A stretch of 64,000 nt of DNA from Paraburkholderia piptadeniae. GTDB taxonomy: Bacteria > Pseudomonadota > Gammaproteobacteria > Burkholderiales > Burkholderiaceae. The stretch spans positions 1 to 64,000 of the forward strand of contig NZ_CYGY02000001.1 of the NCBI RefSeq assembly GCF_900007165.1, in the 5' to 3' direction. The position numbers were made by a program, and so were the translations under genes. This document shows positions 53,575-61,082 of this stretch, in pieces. Numbering within the stretch: the first letter of the stretch is position 1; each line of letters begins with the position of its first letter. The notes beneath the pieces were generated by a model that saw only the letters and a list, made by a program, of their open reading frames with translations, was not told where the DNA came from and searched no databases.

Positions 53575-55023
53575 ATGAGCACTCAGGCTCTACGCAAGGA
53601 CGATCGGGAAGCGAGCACGGCGGCAGGTGGTATCTCGGGCGAGCTTGCGCAATTCGCGCTCGAACTGAAGCTCGAAGCCGCACCCGTCGCCGTGCGCGAG
53701 CGCGCCAAGCATTTGCTGCTCGATGCGATCGGTCTCGCGTATGCCGCACACGCCACCGATTTCGCGGGCGTGACGCTGGACGGACTTTCGGTGCTCGGCA
53801 AGGGCGATGCCACCGTGATCGGCTACGGCCGCGTGCTCACCGCACGCGACGCGATGGTGATGAACGGCGTGCTCGCACACGGCCTCGACTTCGACGACAC
53901 GCATTCGCGCGGCGTGATTCATGCGACCGCGAGCCTCCTGCCGTGCGTATTCGGCGTGACCGATGGCCGGCCGCTCGACGGCGCGCAAGCGCTCGCCGCC
54001 TATATCGCCGGCATGGAAGCCGCCACGCGCATCGGCTCGGTGGCGAAAAGCGGCTTTCATCAGGTCGGCTTCCATCCGACCGGCGTGGTCGGCATTTTCG
54101 GCTGTGCGCTGGCGGCTTCGCGCCTGCTTGGCCTGACGCGCCAACAGGCGCAGATGGCCCAGGGCATTGCGCTTTCGATGGCGAGCGGAAGCCTTGAATT
54201 CCTGCAGGATGGCGCGTGGACCAAGCGCATGCATCCTGGCTGGGCGGCCCAATCGGCCTATACGGCGGCGGCGCTTGCGTCGCGTGGCTATGTCGGCGCA
54301 TCGGCGCCTTATGAAGGGCGCTTCGGGCTGTTCTCCAGCTACCTTGGTGAGCAGCGCGGCAACGCCGACCTCTCACTCGCGACGGCCGGGCTCGGCGAGA
54401 AGTGGGAGATCGAGGAAGTCGCCATCAAGCCCGTGCCGGCCTGCCATTTCACGCACGCGTTCGCCGATGCTGGGACCGCGCTGCATCACGAATGGCAGCG
54501 GCGCGGCTATAAGTTCGCTGAACTGGTCGACCGCATTGGGCGTATTCGTGTGAAAGTGCCCGAGGGCGTCGTGAAGGTGGTGTGCGAGCCGGTGGCGAAC
54601 AAGCGCCGCCCAGCCAACGCGTACGACGCTCAATTCAGCGTGCCGTATGTCACGGCGAGCGCGCTGGTGAAAGGGCGCTTCACGCTCGACGAACTGGAGG
54701 CCGCAGCGCTGCGCGACGACGCCGTGCTCGCACTGGCCGCCAAGGTCGAATACGAAATCGATCCCGACAGCACGTTCCCGCGCCACTACACCGGCGAAGT
54801 GTGCCTGGAACTGGCGAGCGGCGAAACTCTTTCGCACCGCGAGGCGATTCATCGTGGCAGCGCCGACCGGCCGCTCAGCAACGAGGAGATCGTCGCGAAG
54901 TATCGTGCGAATGCATGCCGTGCCTTGCCAGAGCATCGCGTTGAGAAGATCCGTGAAGCCGTGCTCGCGCTCGACAGGTTGCCGGCCGGCGCCTGGCATG
55001 CAGTGCTTGGCGAGGCCGTCTGA
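53575..55023 (+). CDS. MmgE/PrpD family protein
   Basis: 482 residues, normal length. AKHLLLDAIGLAYAAHATDFAG, NGVLAHGLDFDDTHSRGVIHATAS and FHPTGVVGIFGCALAASRL are the family's N-terminal helical-domain motifs; HAFADAGTAL and PANAYDAQFSVPYVTASAL are from the second domain. Members include 2-methylcitrate dehydratase and cis-aconitate decarboxylase (IRG1/CAD). A MmgE/PrpD gene is also present in the Pseudomonas aeruginosa itaconate cluster. The reaction here is unknown. Confidence 0.87.
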   Translation: MSTQALRKDDREASTAAGGISGELAQFALELKLEAAPVAVRERAKHLLLDAIGLAYAAHATDFAGVTLDGLSVLGKGDATVIGYGRVLTARDAMVMNGVLAHGLDFDDTHSRGVIHATASLLPCVFGVTDGRPLDGAQALAAYIAGMEAATRIGSVAKSGFHQVGFHPTGVVGIFGCALAASRLLGLTRQQAQMAQGIALSMASGSLEFLQDGAWTKRMHPGWAAQSAYTAAALASRGYVGASAPYEGRFGLFSSYLGEQRGNADLSLATAGLGEKWEIEEVAIKPVPACHFTHAFADAGTALHHEWQRRGYKFAELVDRIGRIRVKVPEGVVKVVCEPVANKRRPANAYDAQFSVPYVTASALVKGRFTLDELEAAALRDDAVLALAAKVEYEIDPDSTFPRHYTGEVCLELASGETLSHREAIHRGSADRPLSNEEIVAKYRANACRALPEHRVEKIREAVLALDRLPAGAWHAVLGEAV

Positions 55024-55069
55024 ATCGTCGCGTAGAAATCCATTCAATTCGCAGTTCGGAGAAAGTTAC

Positions 55070-56242
55070 ATGTCTCAAGTGGACGACAACATAGTGGAAC
55101 AGGCCGAGGACGATGCGCTGATTCTCGATATGCTGGACCGCTTCCTCAAGACCGAGGTCAAACCCTATGTGCACGCACTCGAAAAGGCCGACGAATATCC
55201 GGCCGAGATCGTCGAGCAGATGAAGGAAATGGGCTTGTTCGGTTGCCTGATCGCTCCTGAATACGGCGGCCTCGGCCTCTCGGCGCGAACTTATGCGCGC
55301 ATCGTCGAGCGCATGTCGGCGGTGTGGATGTCACTGAGCGGCATCGTCAATTCGCATCTGATCATGGCGATGATCGTGCAGCGCAACGGCACGGAAGAAC
55401 AGAAGGCGCAATTCCTGCCGCGTTTCGCCACGGGCGAACTGCGCGGCGGCATCGGCCTGACCGAGCCCGATTGCGGCACCGACCTGCAGGCAATCCGCAC
55501 GACGGCCCGGCGCGAAGGCGATCACTATGTTGTGAACGGCGCGAAGACCTGGATCACCAACAGCCTCTACGGCAACTGCCTCGTGCTGCTCGTGAAGACT
55601 GATCCTGCCGCACAGCCGAGGCACAAGGGCATGAGCCTGCTGATCGCGGAGAAGGGGCCGGGCTTCGACGTGAGTCGCAAGCTGGAGAAGCTCGGCTACA
55701 AGGGCATTGACACCTGCGAGCTCAATTTCGACGGCTACCGTGTGCCGGCCGACCGTTTGATCGGAGGTGTGGAAGGCCGTGGCCTGCAGCAGATTCTTGG
55801 CGGGCTCGAACTGGGCCGCATCAACGTGGCGGCGCGCGGGCTCGGCATCGCGGTCGCGGCGCTCGATGCTTCCGTCGCGTACAGCCAGATGCGCAAGACC
55901 TTCGGCAAGCCGATCTGCGAGCATCAGGCCATTCAGTTGAAGCTCGGCGAAATGGCTACACGCGTTCATGCGGCGCGCCTGCTCGTCGACGCTGCGGCGC
56001 AGGCCTACGATCGCGGCGAACGCTGTGACATGGAAGCCGGCATGGCGAAATACTTCGCCACGGAGGCGGGTGTCGAGAACAGCACGGAAGCGATGCGGAT
56101 ACACGGCGCGTACGGCTATTCGAAGGAGTTCGAGATCGAGCGGCTGTATCGCGACGCGCCGCTGCTCGTGATCGGCGAAGGCACCAACGAGCTGCAGCGC
56201 ATCATCATCGCGAAGCAACTGATTGCAAGGAGCCCCGTATGA
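55070..56242 (+). CDS. Acyl-CoA dehydrogenase
   Basis: 390 residues from the ATG at 55070 (MSQVDDNIVEQAEDD), after GGAG. IGLTEPDCGTDLQAIRTTARR and VNGAKTWITNSLYG mark the flavin domain, MRKTFGKPICEHQAIQLKLGEM the third domain, and LVIGEGTNELQR holds the catalytic Glu at the usual YEGT position. It is FAD-dependent and overlaps the CoA-transferase start by ATGA. Its acyl-CoA could be a methylsuccinyl- or similar dicarboxylyl-CoA, given the neighbours; inferred only. Confidence 0.88.
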   Translation: MSQVDDNIVEQAEDDALILDMLDRFLKTEVKPYVHALEKADEYPAEIVEQMKEMGLFGCLIAPEYGGLGLSARTYARIVERMSAVWMSLSGIVNSHLIMAMIVQRNGTEEQKAQFLPRFATGELRGGIGLTEPDCGTDLQAIRTTARREGDHYVVNGAKTWITNSLYGNCLVLLVKTDPAAQPRHKGMSLLIAEKGPGFDVSRKLEKLGYKGIDTCELNFDGYRVPADRLIGGVEGRGLQQILGGLELGRINVAARGLGIAVAALDASVAYSQMRKTFGKPICEHQAIQLKLGEMATRVHAARLLVDAAAQAYDRGERCDMEAGMAKYFATEAGVENSTEAMRIHGAYGYSKEFEIERLYRDAPLLVIGEGTNELQRIIIAKQLIARSPV

Positions 56243-57429
56243 GCCTGCCGCTTGAGGGAGTGCGAATCGTCGCGGTGGAGCAGTACGGTGCGGGCCCGTT
56301 CGCCACACAGCATCTCGCGGATCTCGGCGCGGACGTGATCAAGATCGAGAACGCGAAGGACGGCGGCGACGTGGGCCGCGCGGTCGGGCCGCATTATTTC
56401 GGCCCGGCAGACAGCCACTTTTATGAGGCCTTCAACCGCAACAAGCGCAGCATCGCACTGGACCTCAAGAGCAGCGAAGGCAAGGAGGTGTTGCTCAAAC
56501 TGGTGGAGAAGGCCGATGCGGTGTTCGACAATCTGCGCGGCGATCTGCCCGCAAGTCTCGGGCTCGATTACGCGGCGCTTTCGCGAGCCAACCCGGCCAT
56601 CGTCTGCGCGCATCTCTCGGCATACGGGCGCACGGGTTCGCGCAAGGCGTGGCCGGGTTACGACTATCTGATGCAGGCCGAAGCGGGTTATCTCTCGCTG
56701 ACCGGCGAGCCGGACGGGCCGCCCGCGCGCTTCGGCCTCTCGATCATCGACCTGATGACGGGCACGACGGCGGCGATGGCGCTGCTTGCGGGCATCGTCG
56801 AGGCGCGCCAGAGCGGGCGCGGCCGCGACGTGGACGTGAGCCTCTTCGATGTCGCGCTCCACAACCTTGCTTACGTGGCGACGTGGTATCTCAACGGCGG
56901 CCATACGACGAAACGCGAGCCGCGTTCGAGCCACCCGTCGCTCACGCCGAGCGAGCTGTACCGCACGCGCGACGGCTGGATCTTCCTCATGTGCAACAAG
57001 GAGAAATTCTGGGGCGTGCTCGCGAACGTGGTCGGCAAGCCCGAATGGATCGATGACCCGGAACTGTGCAACTACGCGGCGCGCCTGAAACATCGCAACC
57101 GCGTGCGCCGTGAACTGGACGACGTGCTGATGACGGCCGACACTTCGACGTGGATGGAGCGCTTCGCAGGCAAGGTGCCGGCTGCGCCCGTCTACGACGT
57201 TGCGCAGGCGCTCGACAATCCGTTCGTGGCCGAGCAGGCGCGCGTGGTGGAGTTCGAGCACCCCGAGCACGGGTCGATCAAGGGCGTGGCCTCGCCCGTG
57301 CGCATCGACGCGGCCTTGCCGACGCGTGCCGCGCCGCGCATGGGTGAGCACACCGACGAGGTGCTGCGCGAGGCCGGATTCGCGGACGACACGATCGCTT
57401 GGCTGCGCCGGCAGGCTGTGGTGCAATGA
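56239..57429 (+). CDS. CaiB/BaiF CoA-transferase (itaconate CoA-transferase-like)
   Basis: 396 residues. VRIVAVEQYGAGPFATQHLADLGADVIKIE, NRNKRSIALDLKS, and FGLSIIDLMTGTTAAMALLAG with the catalytic Asp are present. In the matching Pseudomonas cluster the enzyme of this type (Ict) forms itaconyl-CoA from succinyl-CoA. It overlaps both the acyl-CoA dehydrogenase stop and the GntR start by ATGA. Confidence 0.87.
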   Translation: MSLPLEGVRIVAVEQYGAGPFATQHLADLGADVIKIENAKDGGDVGRAVGPHYFGPADSHFYEAFNRNKRSIALDLKSSEGKEVLLKLVEKADAVFDNLRGDLPASLGLDYAALSRANPAIVCAHLSAYGRTGSRKAWPGYDYLMQAEAGYLSLTGEPDGPPARFGLSIIDLMTGTTAAMALLAGIVEARQSGRGRDVDVSLFDVALHNLAYVATWYLNGGHTTKREPRSSHPSLTPSELYRTRDGWIFLMCNKEKFWGVLANVVGKPEWIDDPELCNYAARLKHRNRVRRELDDVLMTADTSTWMERFAGKVPAAPVYDVAQALDNPFVAEQARVVEFEHPEHGSIKGVASPVRIDAALPTRAAPRMGEHTDEVLREAGFADDTIAWLRRQAVVQ

Positions 57430-58211
57430 CAGCATCGCTTTCGCCGCGGGCTCCGCCGCTTTCCCGTATGACACCTTTGCTGAATCAGCAGCCTCGTTAT
57501 CTGCAACTGGCGCAGACGCTCATCAATGAAATCCGCAGCGGACGGTACGCCGTTGGCGCGTTTTTGCCCACGGAGTACGACCTGTGCGAGCAGTTCGGCG
57601 CGAGCCGGCATACGGTGCGCGAGGCCGTGCGCCGGCTCGTGCAGATGGGCCTTGTCGATCGGCAGCCGGGTGTCGGCACGCGTGTGCTGGCCCGCGAGGC
57701 GGTGAGCGGCTATCAGCAGGTGATGAGGCAGCTGAACGACCTGCACCAGTACACGGCCGACACGGAGCTGACGCTGCTCAGGCGCGATCTCGTCGAAGTG
57801 GACGACGCGCTCGCGAAGGTGCTGCGCGCGAGCCACGGCGAGACCTGGCTGCATCTCGAAGGGGTGCGCACGAGCGGCAATGAGGTCGATCCGATCTGCG
57901 TGAGCGACATTTACATTCACCCGGCGTTTCGCGCGGTGGAAGTCGAGGGGCATTCGCACACGCCGATCTACGCGCTGATCGAGCAGCAGTTCGGCGAGCA
58001 GATTGCGGCGGTCCAGCAGGAGATTCGGGCGACGCTCATCACCGCGGCGCAGGCGCGCCTGCTCAACACGCAGGCCCGCTCGCCCGCGCTGTGGATTTGC
58101 CGGCGCTATCTGAACCGGCGCGAGGAAGTGGTGGAGGCGGCGATCAGCATTCACCCGTCTGAGCGCTTCAGTTATCTGGAAACATTTCAGCGCGACTGGC
58201 GCGCGACCTGA
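57426..58211 (+). CDS. GntR family regulator, HutC subfamily (UTRA domain)
   Basis: 261 residues from the ATG at 57426, overlapping the preceding stop; a start at 57468 is possible. The helix-turn-helix is PTEYDLCEQFGASRHTVREAVRRLVQMG with GVGTRVLA after it, then a UTRA ligand domain (LHLEGVRTSGNEVDPICVSDIYIH, QQEIRATLITAAQARLL). Its position inside the operon, between CoA-transferase and lyase, means it is co-expressed with its own targets. Confidence 0.87.
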   Translation: MTASLSPRAPPLSRMTPLLNQQPRYLQLAQTLINEIRSGRYAVGAFLPTEYDLCEQFGASRHTVREAVRRLVQMGLVDRQPGVGTRVLAREAVSGYQQVMRQLNDLHQYTADTELTLLRRDLVEVDDALAKVLRASHGETWLHLEGVRTSGNEVDPICVSDIYIHPAFRAVEVEGHSHTPIYALIEQQFGEQIAAVQQEIRATLITAAQARLLNTQARSPALWICRRYLNRREEVVEAAISIHPSERFSYLETFQRDWRAT

Positions 58212-58268
58212 GGCATCGTCCGGCGCGGACGATCTTCTCAGACGGCGCGCCCGCGCAAGGGACACTTA

Positions 58269-59078
58269 ATGGAAGCGGCAACCAGTTATCTCTTCGTGCC
58301 CGGCGAGCGCGCCGAACGATTCGACAAGGCGCTCGCGAGCGGCGCGGACCGCGTGATTCTCGATCTCGAAGATGCGGTGCTACCCGAGGCGAAATCGCTG
58401 GCGCGCGATACGCTGCACAACTGGCTCGAACAGCATGGCGCCGATTCGCGCGTGCTGGTGCGCGTCAACGGCGTGGAAACGCCCTGGCATGACGACGACC
58501 TTCGCCTTGCCGCGCTGCCTGGCGTGGCCGGCATCATGCTGCCGAAGGCCGAGCGCGCGAGCGATCTCGCGCATATCCGCGCCAGGTTGCGTGAATCGCA
58601 GGCGCTCTATGCGCTGATTGAAACAGTAGATGCTGTCGTGCGGCTGCGCGAGATTGCAGCAGTGGCGGGACTGACGCGTCTCGCGTTCGGCTCATTCGAC
58701 TTTTGCTCGGACGCGGGCATCGGCGATGATCGTGCAGCGCTCGATCCGGTGCGCACGCAACTGGTGATCGAGTCGCGCCATGCGAGGCTGCCGGCGCCCG
58801 TCGATGGCGTGACGCTGGCGCTCGCCGACGACGCCGCGCTTGCCGAGGACGTTCGCCACGCGCGGATGTTCGGTATGGGAGCGAAGCTGTGCATCCATCC
58901 GCGCCAGGTCGGTGCGGTGAAGCGGGGCTTCCTGCCAACCGACGCCGAATGCGCGTGGGCGCGCCGCGTGCTCGCCGCGATCGCGCAAGGCGGTGCGGGC
59001 GCGATCGCTGTGGACGGCAAACTGGTTGACCGTCCCGTGGTCGAGCGTGCAAAGATGATCATTGCCCGGGCCGCCTGA
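58269..59078 (+). CDS. HpcH/HpaI aldolase/CitE family CoA-ester lyase (citramalyl-CoA lyase-like)
   Basis: 269 residues. YLFVPGERAERFDKALASGAD, ILDLEDAVLPEAK (metal-site acidic residues) and GFMGAKLCIHPRQVGAV-like segment FGMGAKLCIHPRQV are CitE motifs, and GKLVDRPVVERAKMI closes the sequence as in family members. CitE-type lyases split malyl-CoA, methylmalyl-CoA or citramalyl-CoA. In the Pseudomonas itaconate cluster Ccl cleaves citramalyl-CoA to acetyl-CoA and pyruvate. It ends the cluster. Confidence 0.88.
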   Translation: MEAATSYLFVPGERAERFDKALASGADRVILDLEDAVLPEAKSLARDTLHNWLEQHGADSRVLVRVNGVETPWHDDDLRLAALPGVAGIMLPKAERASDLAHIRARLRESQALYALIETVDAVVRLREIAAVAGLTRLAFGSFDFCSDAGIGDDRAALDPVRTQLVIESRHARLPAPVDGVTLALADDAALAEDVRHARMFGMGAKLCIHPRQVGAVKRGFLPTDAECAWARRVLAAIAQGGAGAIAVDGKLVDRPVVERAKMIIARAA

Positions 59079-59180
59079 TTGGGAGCATCGCCCCGACTTG
59101 CTGAGCGGACGGCGACTTATTTGATGCTGTTACGTCTGCGGCCCGGCACCGCATGGCGGTCGCGCTAGCAACGAAGCAGG

Positions 59181-59390
59181 TGGGGCGGCCAAGACACGCC
59201 GTATGGCGAGAACATCACGGCGGGCGTCACGAATAACGTCGGCGTCGCACCGATCAGCGAGATCAACAAGGTCGACTCACACGACACGTTCGAGCGCTTG
59301 ATCTACGCGGATAACTCAATTGTGACGGTGCAGGTGAACGAGCCCGTCAAGGTCGTCACGTTGGGCGCGGCGAGCTTCGGCCGAGTTTTT
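59181..59390 (+). pseudogene. etfA: etfA (electron transfer flavoprotein alpha) internal fragment
   Basis: In the frame through 59196 the translation contains VGVAPISEINKVDSHDTFER, LIYADNSIVTVQVNEPVKVV and TLGAASF. This is the central segment of EtfA (usual form VAQISDITKV...DTFERPIYAGNAIATVQ...KVITVRT). Neither end of the gene is present, and the frame runs on into non-coding sequence to a stop at 59472. It is a relic. Confidence 0.75.
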
Positions 59391-59488
59391 ACGAAAGGCG
59401 GGCGGAAACCGTCGCCGTGGCTTGCGGAAGCTAAGTGCTTGAAAAGCATCCGTTTATTTGACTTCGACCGATAGGTTGACAGCCTATA

Positions 59489-59514
59489 GGGGGTTCGAAT
59501 CCCCCTCTCCGCCA
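59489..59514 (+). other. 3' end of a serine-type tRNA (candidate attachment site)
   Basis: The T-arm GGGGGTTCGAATCCCCC followed by TCTCCGCCA is what the end of a tRNA-Ser gene looks like, but the 3' acceptor strand is two bases short and no matching 5' half, D-arm or anticodon arm fits upstream. A terminator follows directly, as after a genuine tRNA gene. It may mark the 3'-end repeat left by island integration. Confidence 0.5.
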
Positions 59515-59529
59515 GGACACCAATGAATA

Positions 59530-59550
59530 CGGGCCATCCGGCCCGTTTTT
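59530..59550 (+). terminator. Rho-independent terminator after the tRNA 3' end
   Basis: CGGGCC-atcc-GGCCCG followed by TTTTT. A short GC-rich stem and T-run on the plus strand, 15 bp after the tRNA-like end. Confidence 0.8.
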
Positions 59551-59606
59551 CGTTTCTGCCCGCGAAAGAACCCGCCGCGCACAAAAAAGCGCTCGTTTTC
59601 GGGCCC

Positions 59607-59768
59607 TCAGTGCCTGTGGTGCATCAGGTCGACGTAGTGAGTATCGAGCCAACGGGCTCCCCGTCCGGGGCCGGGCTTGCCGTGGTAATGCGCGACGATC
59701 CACAGTACAACGCCGACGATTGCCATTACGACGGGCCCTAGCAAGTACGCCATCAACGTTTCATTCAC
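59607..59768 (-). CDS. Small single-pass membrane protein, hypothetical
   Basis: 53 residues from a GTG at 59768, with GGAGGG nine bases upstream. One strong hydrophobic segment (LLGPVVMAIVGVVLWIVAHY, about 9-28) is followed by a basic, Gly/Pro/His-rich tail ending DLMHHRH. No family recognised. An ATG at codon 6 is a possible alternative start. Confidence 0.55.
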   Translation of the reverse strand: MNETLMAYLLGPVVMAIVGVVLWIVAHYHGKPGPGRGARWLDTHYVDLMHHRH

Positions 59769-59960
59769 GGCGTGCCCTCCATCATGTCGTGGCCGAACTT
59801 ACATTCTAGGCGACTGATCGCGAGAATGCTTACCTCGCCGTGGCATTGCGAGTGTCGCTCAACGGCGGTAACGCCGCGGACGCAGCGTCACAAATCCCGA
59901 CATGAACTTGATGCACAATCGAAGCTGGTTCGCCACACACGATCTCCACGAGGAGCAGAG

Positions 59961-60332
59961 ATGAGAGTTTCGGATCTGGAAGGCGCGTTGCTCGATTACT
60001 GGGTCGCACGAGCGGACAATCTGCCGAAGCCGCGCGTCGACGATGGCTTCTGCTGGATCGAAGAACCGGCCTGCGACGGCGACCCGGAAGGCGCGCTCGA
60101 AGCCGCTTTCGTGCCGTCGACGGATTGGGCACAATGTGGCCCGATCATCGAGCGGGCCAGGATTCATCTCGTGCCCGCCGCGGCGGGCGAGCACGCGACG
60201 TGGACGGGCGCCGTCCCCGCAGGCACAGGAACGATCGAACAGACGGGGGCTACGCCATTGATCGCCGCAATGCGCGCGTTCGTCGCGAGCCATTTCGGCG
60301 ATACCGTCGCAGACCAATCGAACACGGTCTGA
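59961..60332 (+). CDS. DUF2591 (phage NinX-like) family protein
   Basis: 123 residues from the ATG at 59961, with AGGAG upstream. It begins MRVSDLEGALLDYWVARADN and has the family's FVPSTDWAQCGPIIERARI and TPLIAAMRAFVASHFGDTV segments. DUF2591/NinX proteins occur in lambdoid phages and as single chromosomal genes in Burkholderia; their function is unknown. No phage genes surround it. Confidence 0.8.
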   Translation: MRVSDLEGALLDYWVARADNLPKPRVDDGFCWIEEPACDGDPEGALEAAFVPSTDWAQCGPIIERARIHLVPAAAGEHATWTGAVPAGTGTIEQTGATPLIAAMRAFVASHFGDTVADQSNTV

Positions 60333-60349
60333 GCGCCGTTCATCGCTCG

Positions 60350-60622
60350 TCAGAAGCACTCGAACACCACTTCGACAGTCTGGTTACCCGCGCTGCGCAC
60401 GCCGTTCGTATGGATCTCGACGGTGTGCATCTGCTTGTCCTGGTTGCGGCAATAGGCCTTCGCGTGCTTGAGCCCCGCGTTGCGGATGCTGTTCCACGAT
60501 GCCAGGCTGGTGCGTCCGCGACTCGTGACCGAGAGGTAGCCATTCTGCTTCTTGTCCACGCTCGATACCGCGGTGCATGCCGCGAGCACGCCAATCCCCG
60601 CCAGCAGAATGCACTTCTTCAT
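60350..60622 (-). CDS. Small lipoprotein, hypothetical
   Basis: 90 residues. The start MKKCILLAGIGVLAACTAVS has a lipobox (LAAC, Cys16), so it should be lipid-anchored after signal peptidase II cleavage. The mature part carries YLSVTSRGRTSLASWNSIR and AYCRNQDKQMHTVEI, ending VEVVFECF. I know similar small Burkholderia lipoproteins only as hypotheticals. Convergent with the DUF2591 gene. Confidence 0.75.
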   Translation of the reverse strand: MKKCILLAGIGVLAACTAVSSVDKKQNGYLSVTSRGRTSLASWNSIRNAGLKHAKAYCRNQDKQMHTVEIHTNGVRSAGNQTVEVVFECF

Positions 60623-61082
60623 AATCCTCCCCTGGTTGGCGCATTGTGGCGGCCAATGCCTTTAACACGCAATCGAAAGAAATCCTGGTCTGATTCAGGG
60701 CTCCAGCGCGGTCACGCATCGGGTCCATGTTATTGCATCGTCCTTCCGATGCCTGGCGGGGCAAGCAGGTCGCGCCCAGCAGAGCGCGAAACGTGAACTG
60801 AGCAAAGCTCAATAATGCGCGATTCATGTTGACCATCATTGCTCGACAACATCGAGATGATTCGTTGAAAATGGACGATTATTTGATCAGATGCTTGACG
60901 CAAAAGATGAGATAAACTCAAATAATCACGCTCGATCCCGCAAGAGGCAACCTGCGCGCGATTCGATGTTCGAGGTCGAAATGCAGGAACTCGATGCGTT
61001 GTGCAGGCCACTCGAGTCGCTTGCGGAGTAGCATGACATCGAGCGCATTGCCGCGCACATAAGCAACACTCAGGAGACACGG
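60623..61082. promoter_or_regulatory. Upstream region of acyl-CoA synthetase gene
   Basis: 460 bp without a supported gene; only very short frames (14 and 21 codons) are open. It contains the 10-bp inverted repeat at 60877-60927. Confidence 0.5.
60877..60927. promoter_or_regulatory. Perfect 10-bp inverted repeat upstream of acyl-CoA synthetase
   Basis: GATTATTTGA (60877-60886) and TCAAATAATC (60918-60927) are exact inverted copies whose centres are 41 bp apart, about four helical turns. An operator pair is plausible; the AT-rich setting also suits a promoter. Confidence 0.45.

Larger units (their letters stand above)
59079..59606. other. Gene-free boundary region with etfA relic, tRNA 3' end and terminator
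   Basis: 528 bp. The first 100 bp show nothing. An electron-transfer-flavoprotein relic (59181-59390) follows, then a serine-type tRNA 3' end (59489-59514) and a terminator (59530-59550). Confidence 0.6.

Noticed and set aside
59409..59514. Complete class II tRNA gene (a loop TTGAAAA and a stem-loop ATAGG/CCTAT lie upstream of the T-arm)
   Set aside because: No D-arm, no 7-bp acceptor partner and the 3' acceptor strand is two bases short. The loop can be drawn but not a cloverleaf, so only the 3' end is called.
59303..59703. Minus-strand frames across the tRNA-like end with wording like RRGGFEPPIG
   Set aside because: This phrase is the familiar translation of the antisense of tRNA T-arm/acceptor sequence, not a protein. 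The frames also cross the terminator and the small membrane-protein gene.
59961..60332. Prophage, suggested by the NinX-like (DUF2591) gene
   Set aside because: Single gene with no phage structural, lysis, replication or integrase genes near it; DUF2591 genes also occur alone in Burkholderia-type chromosomes.
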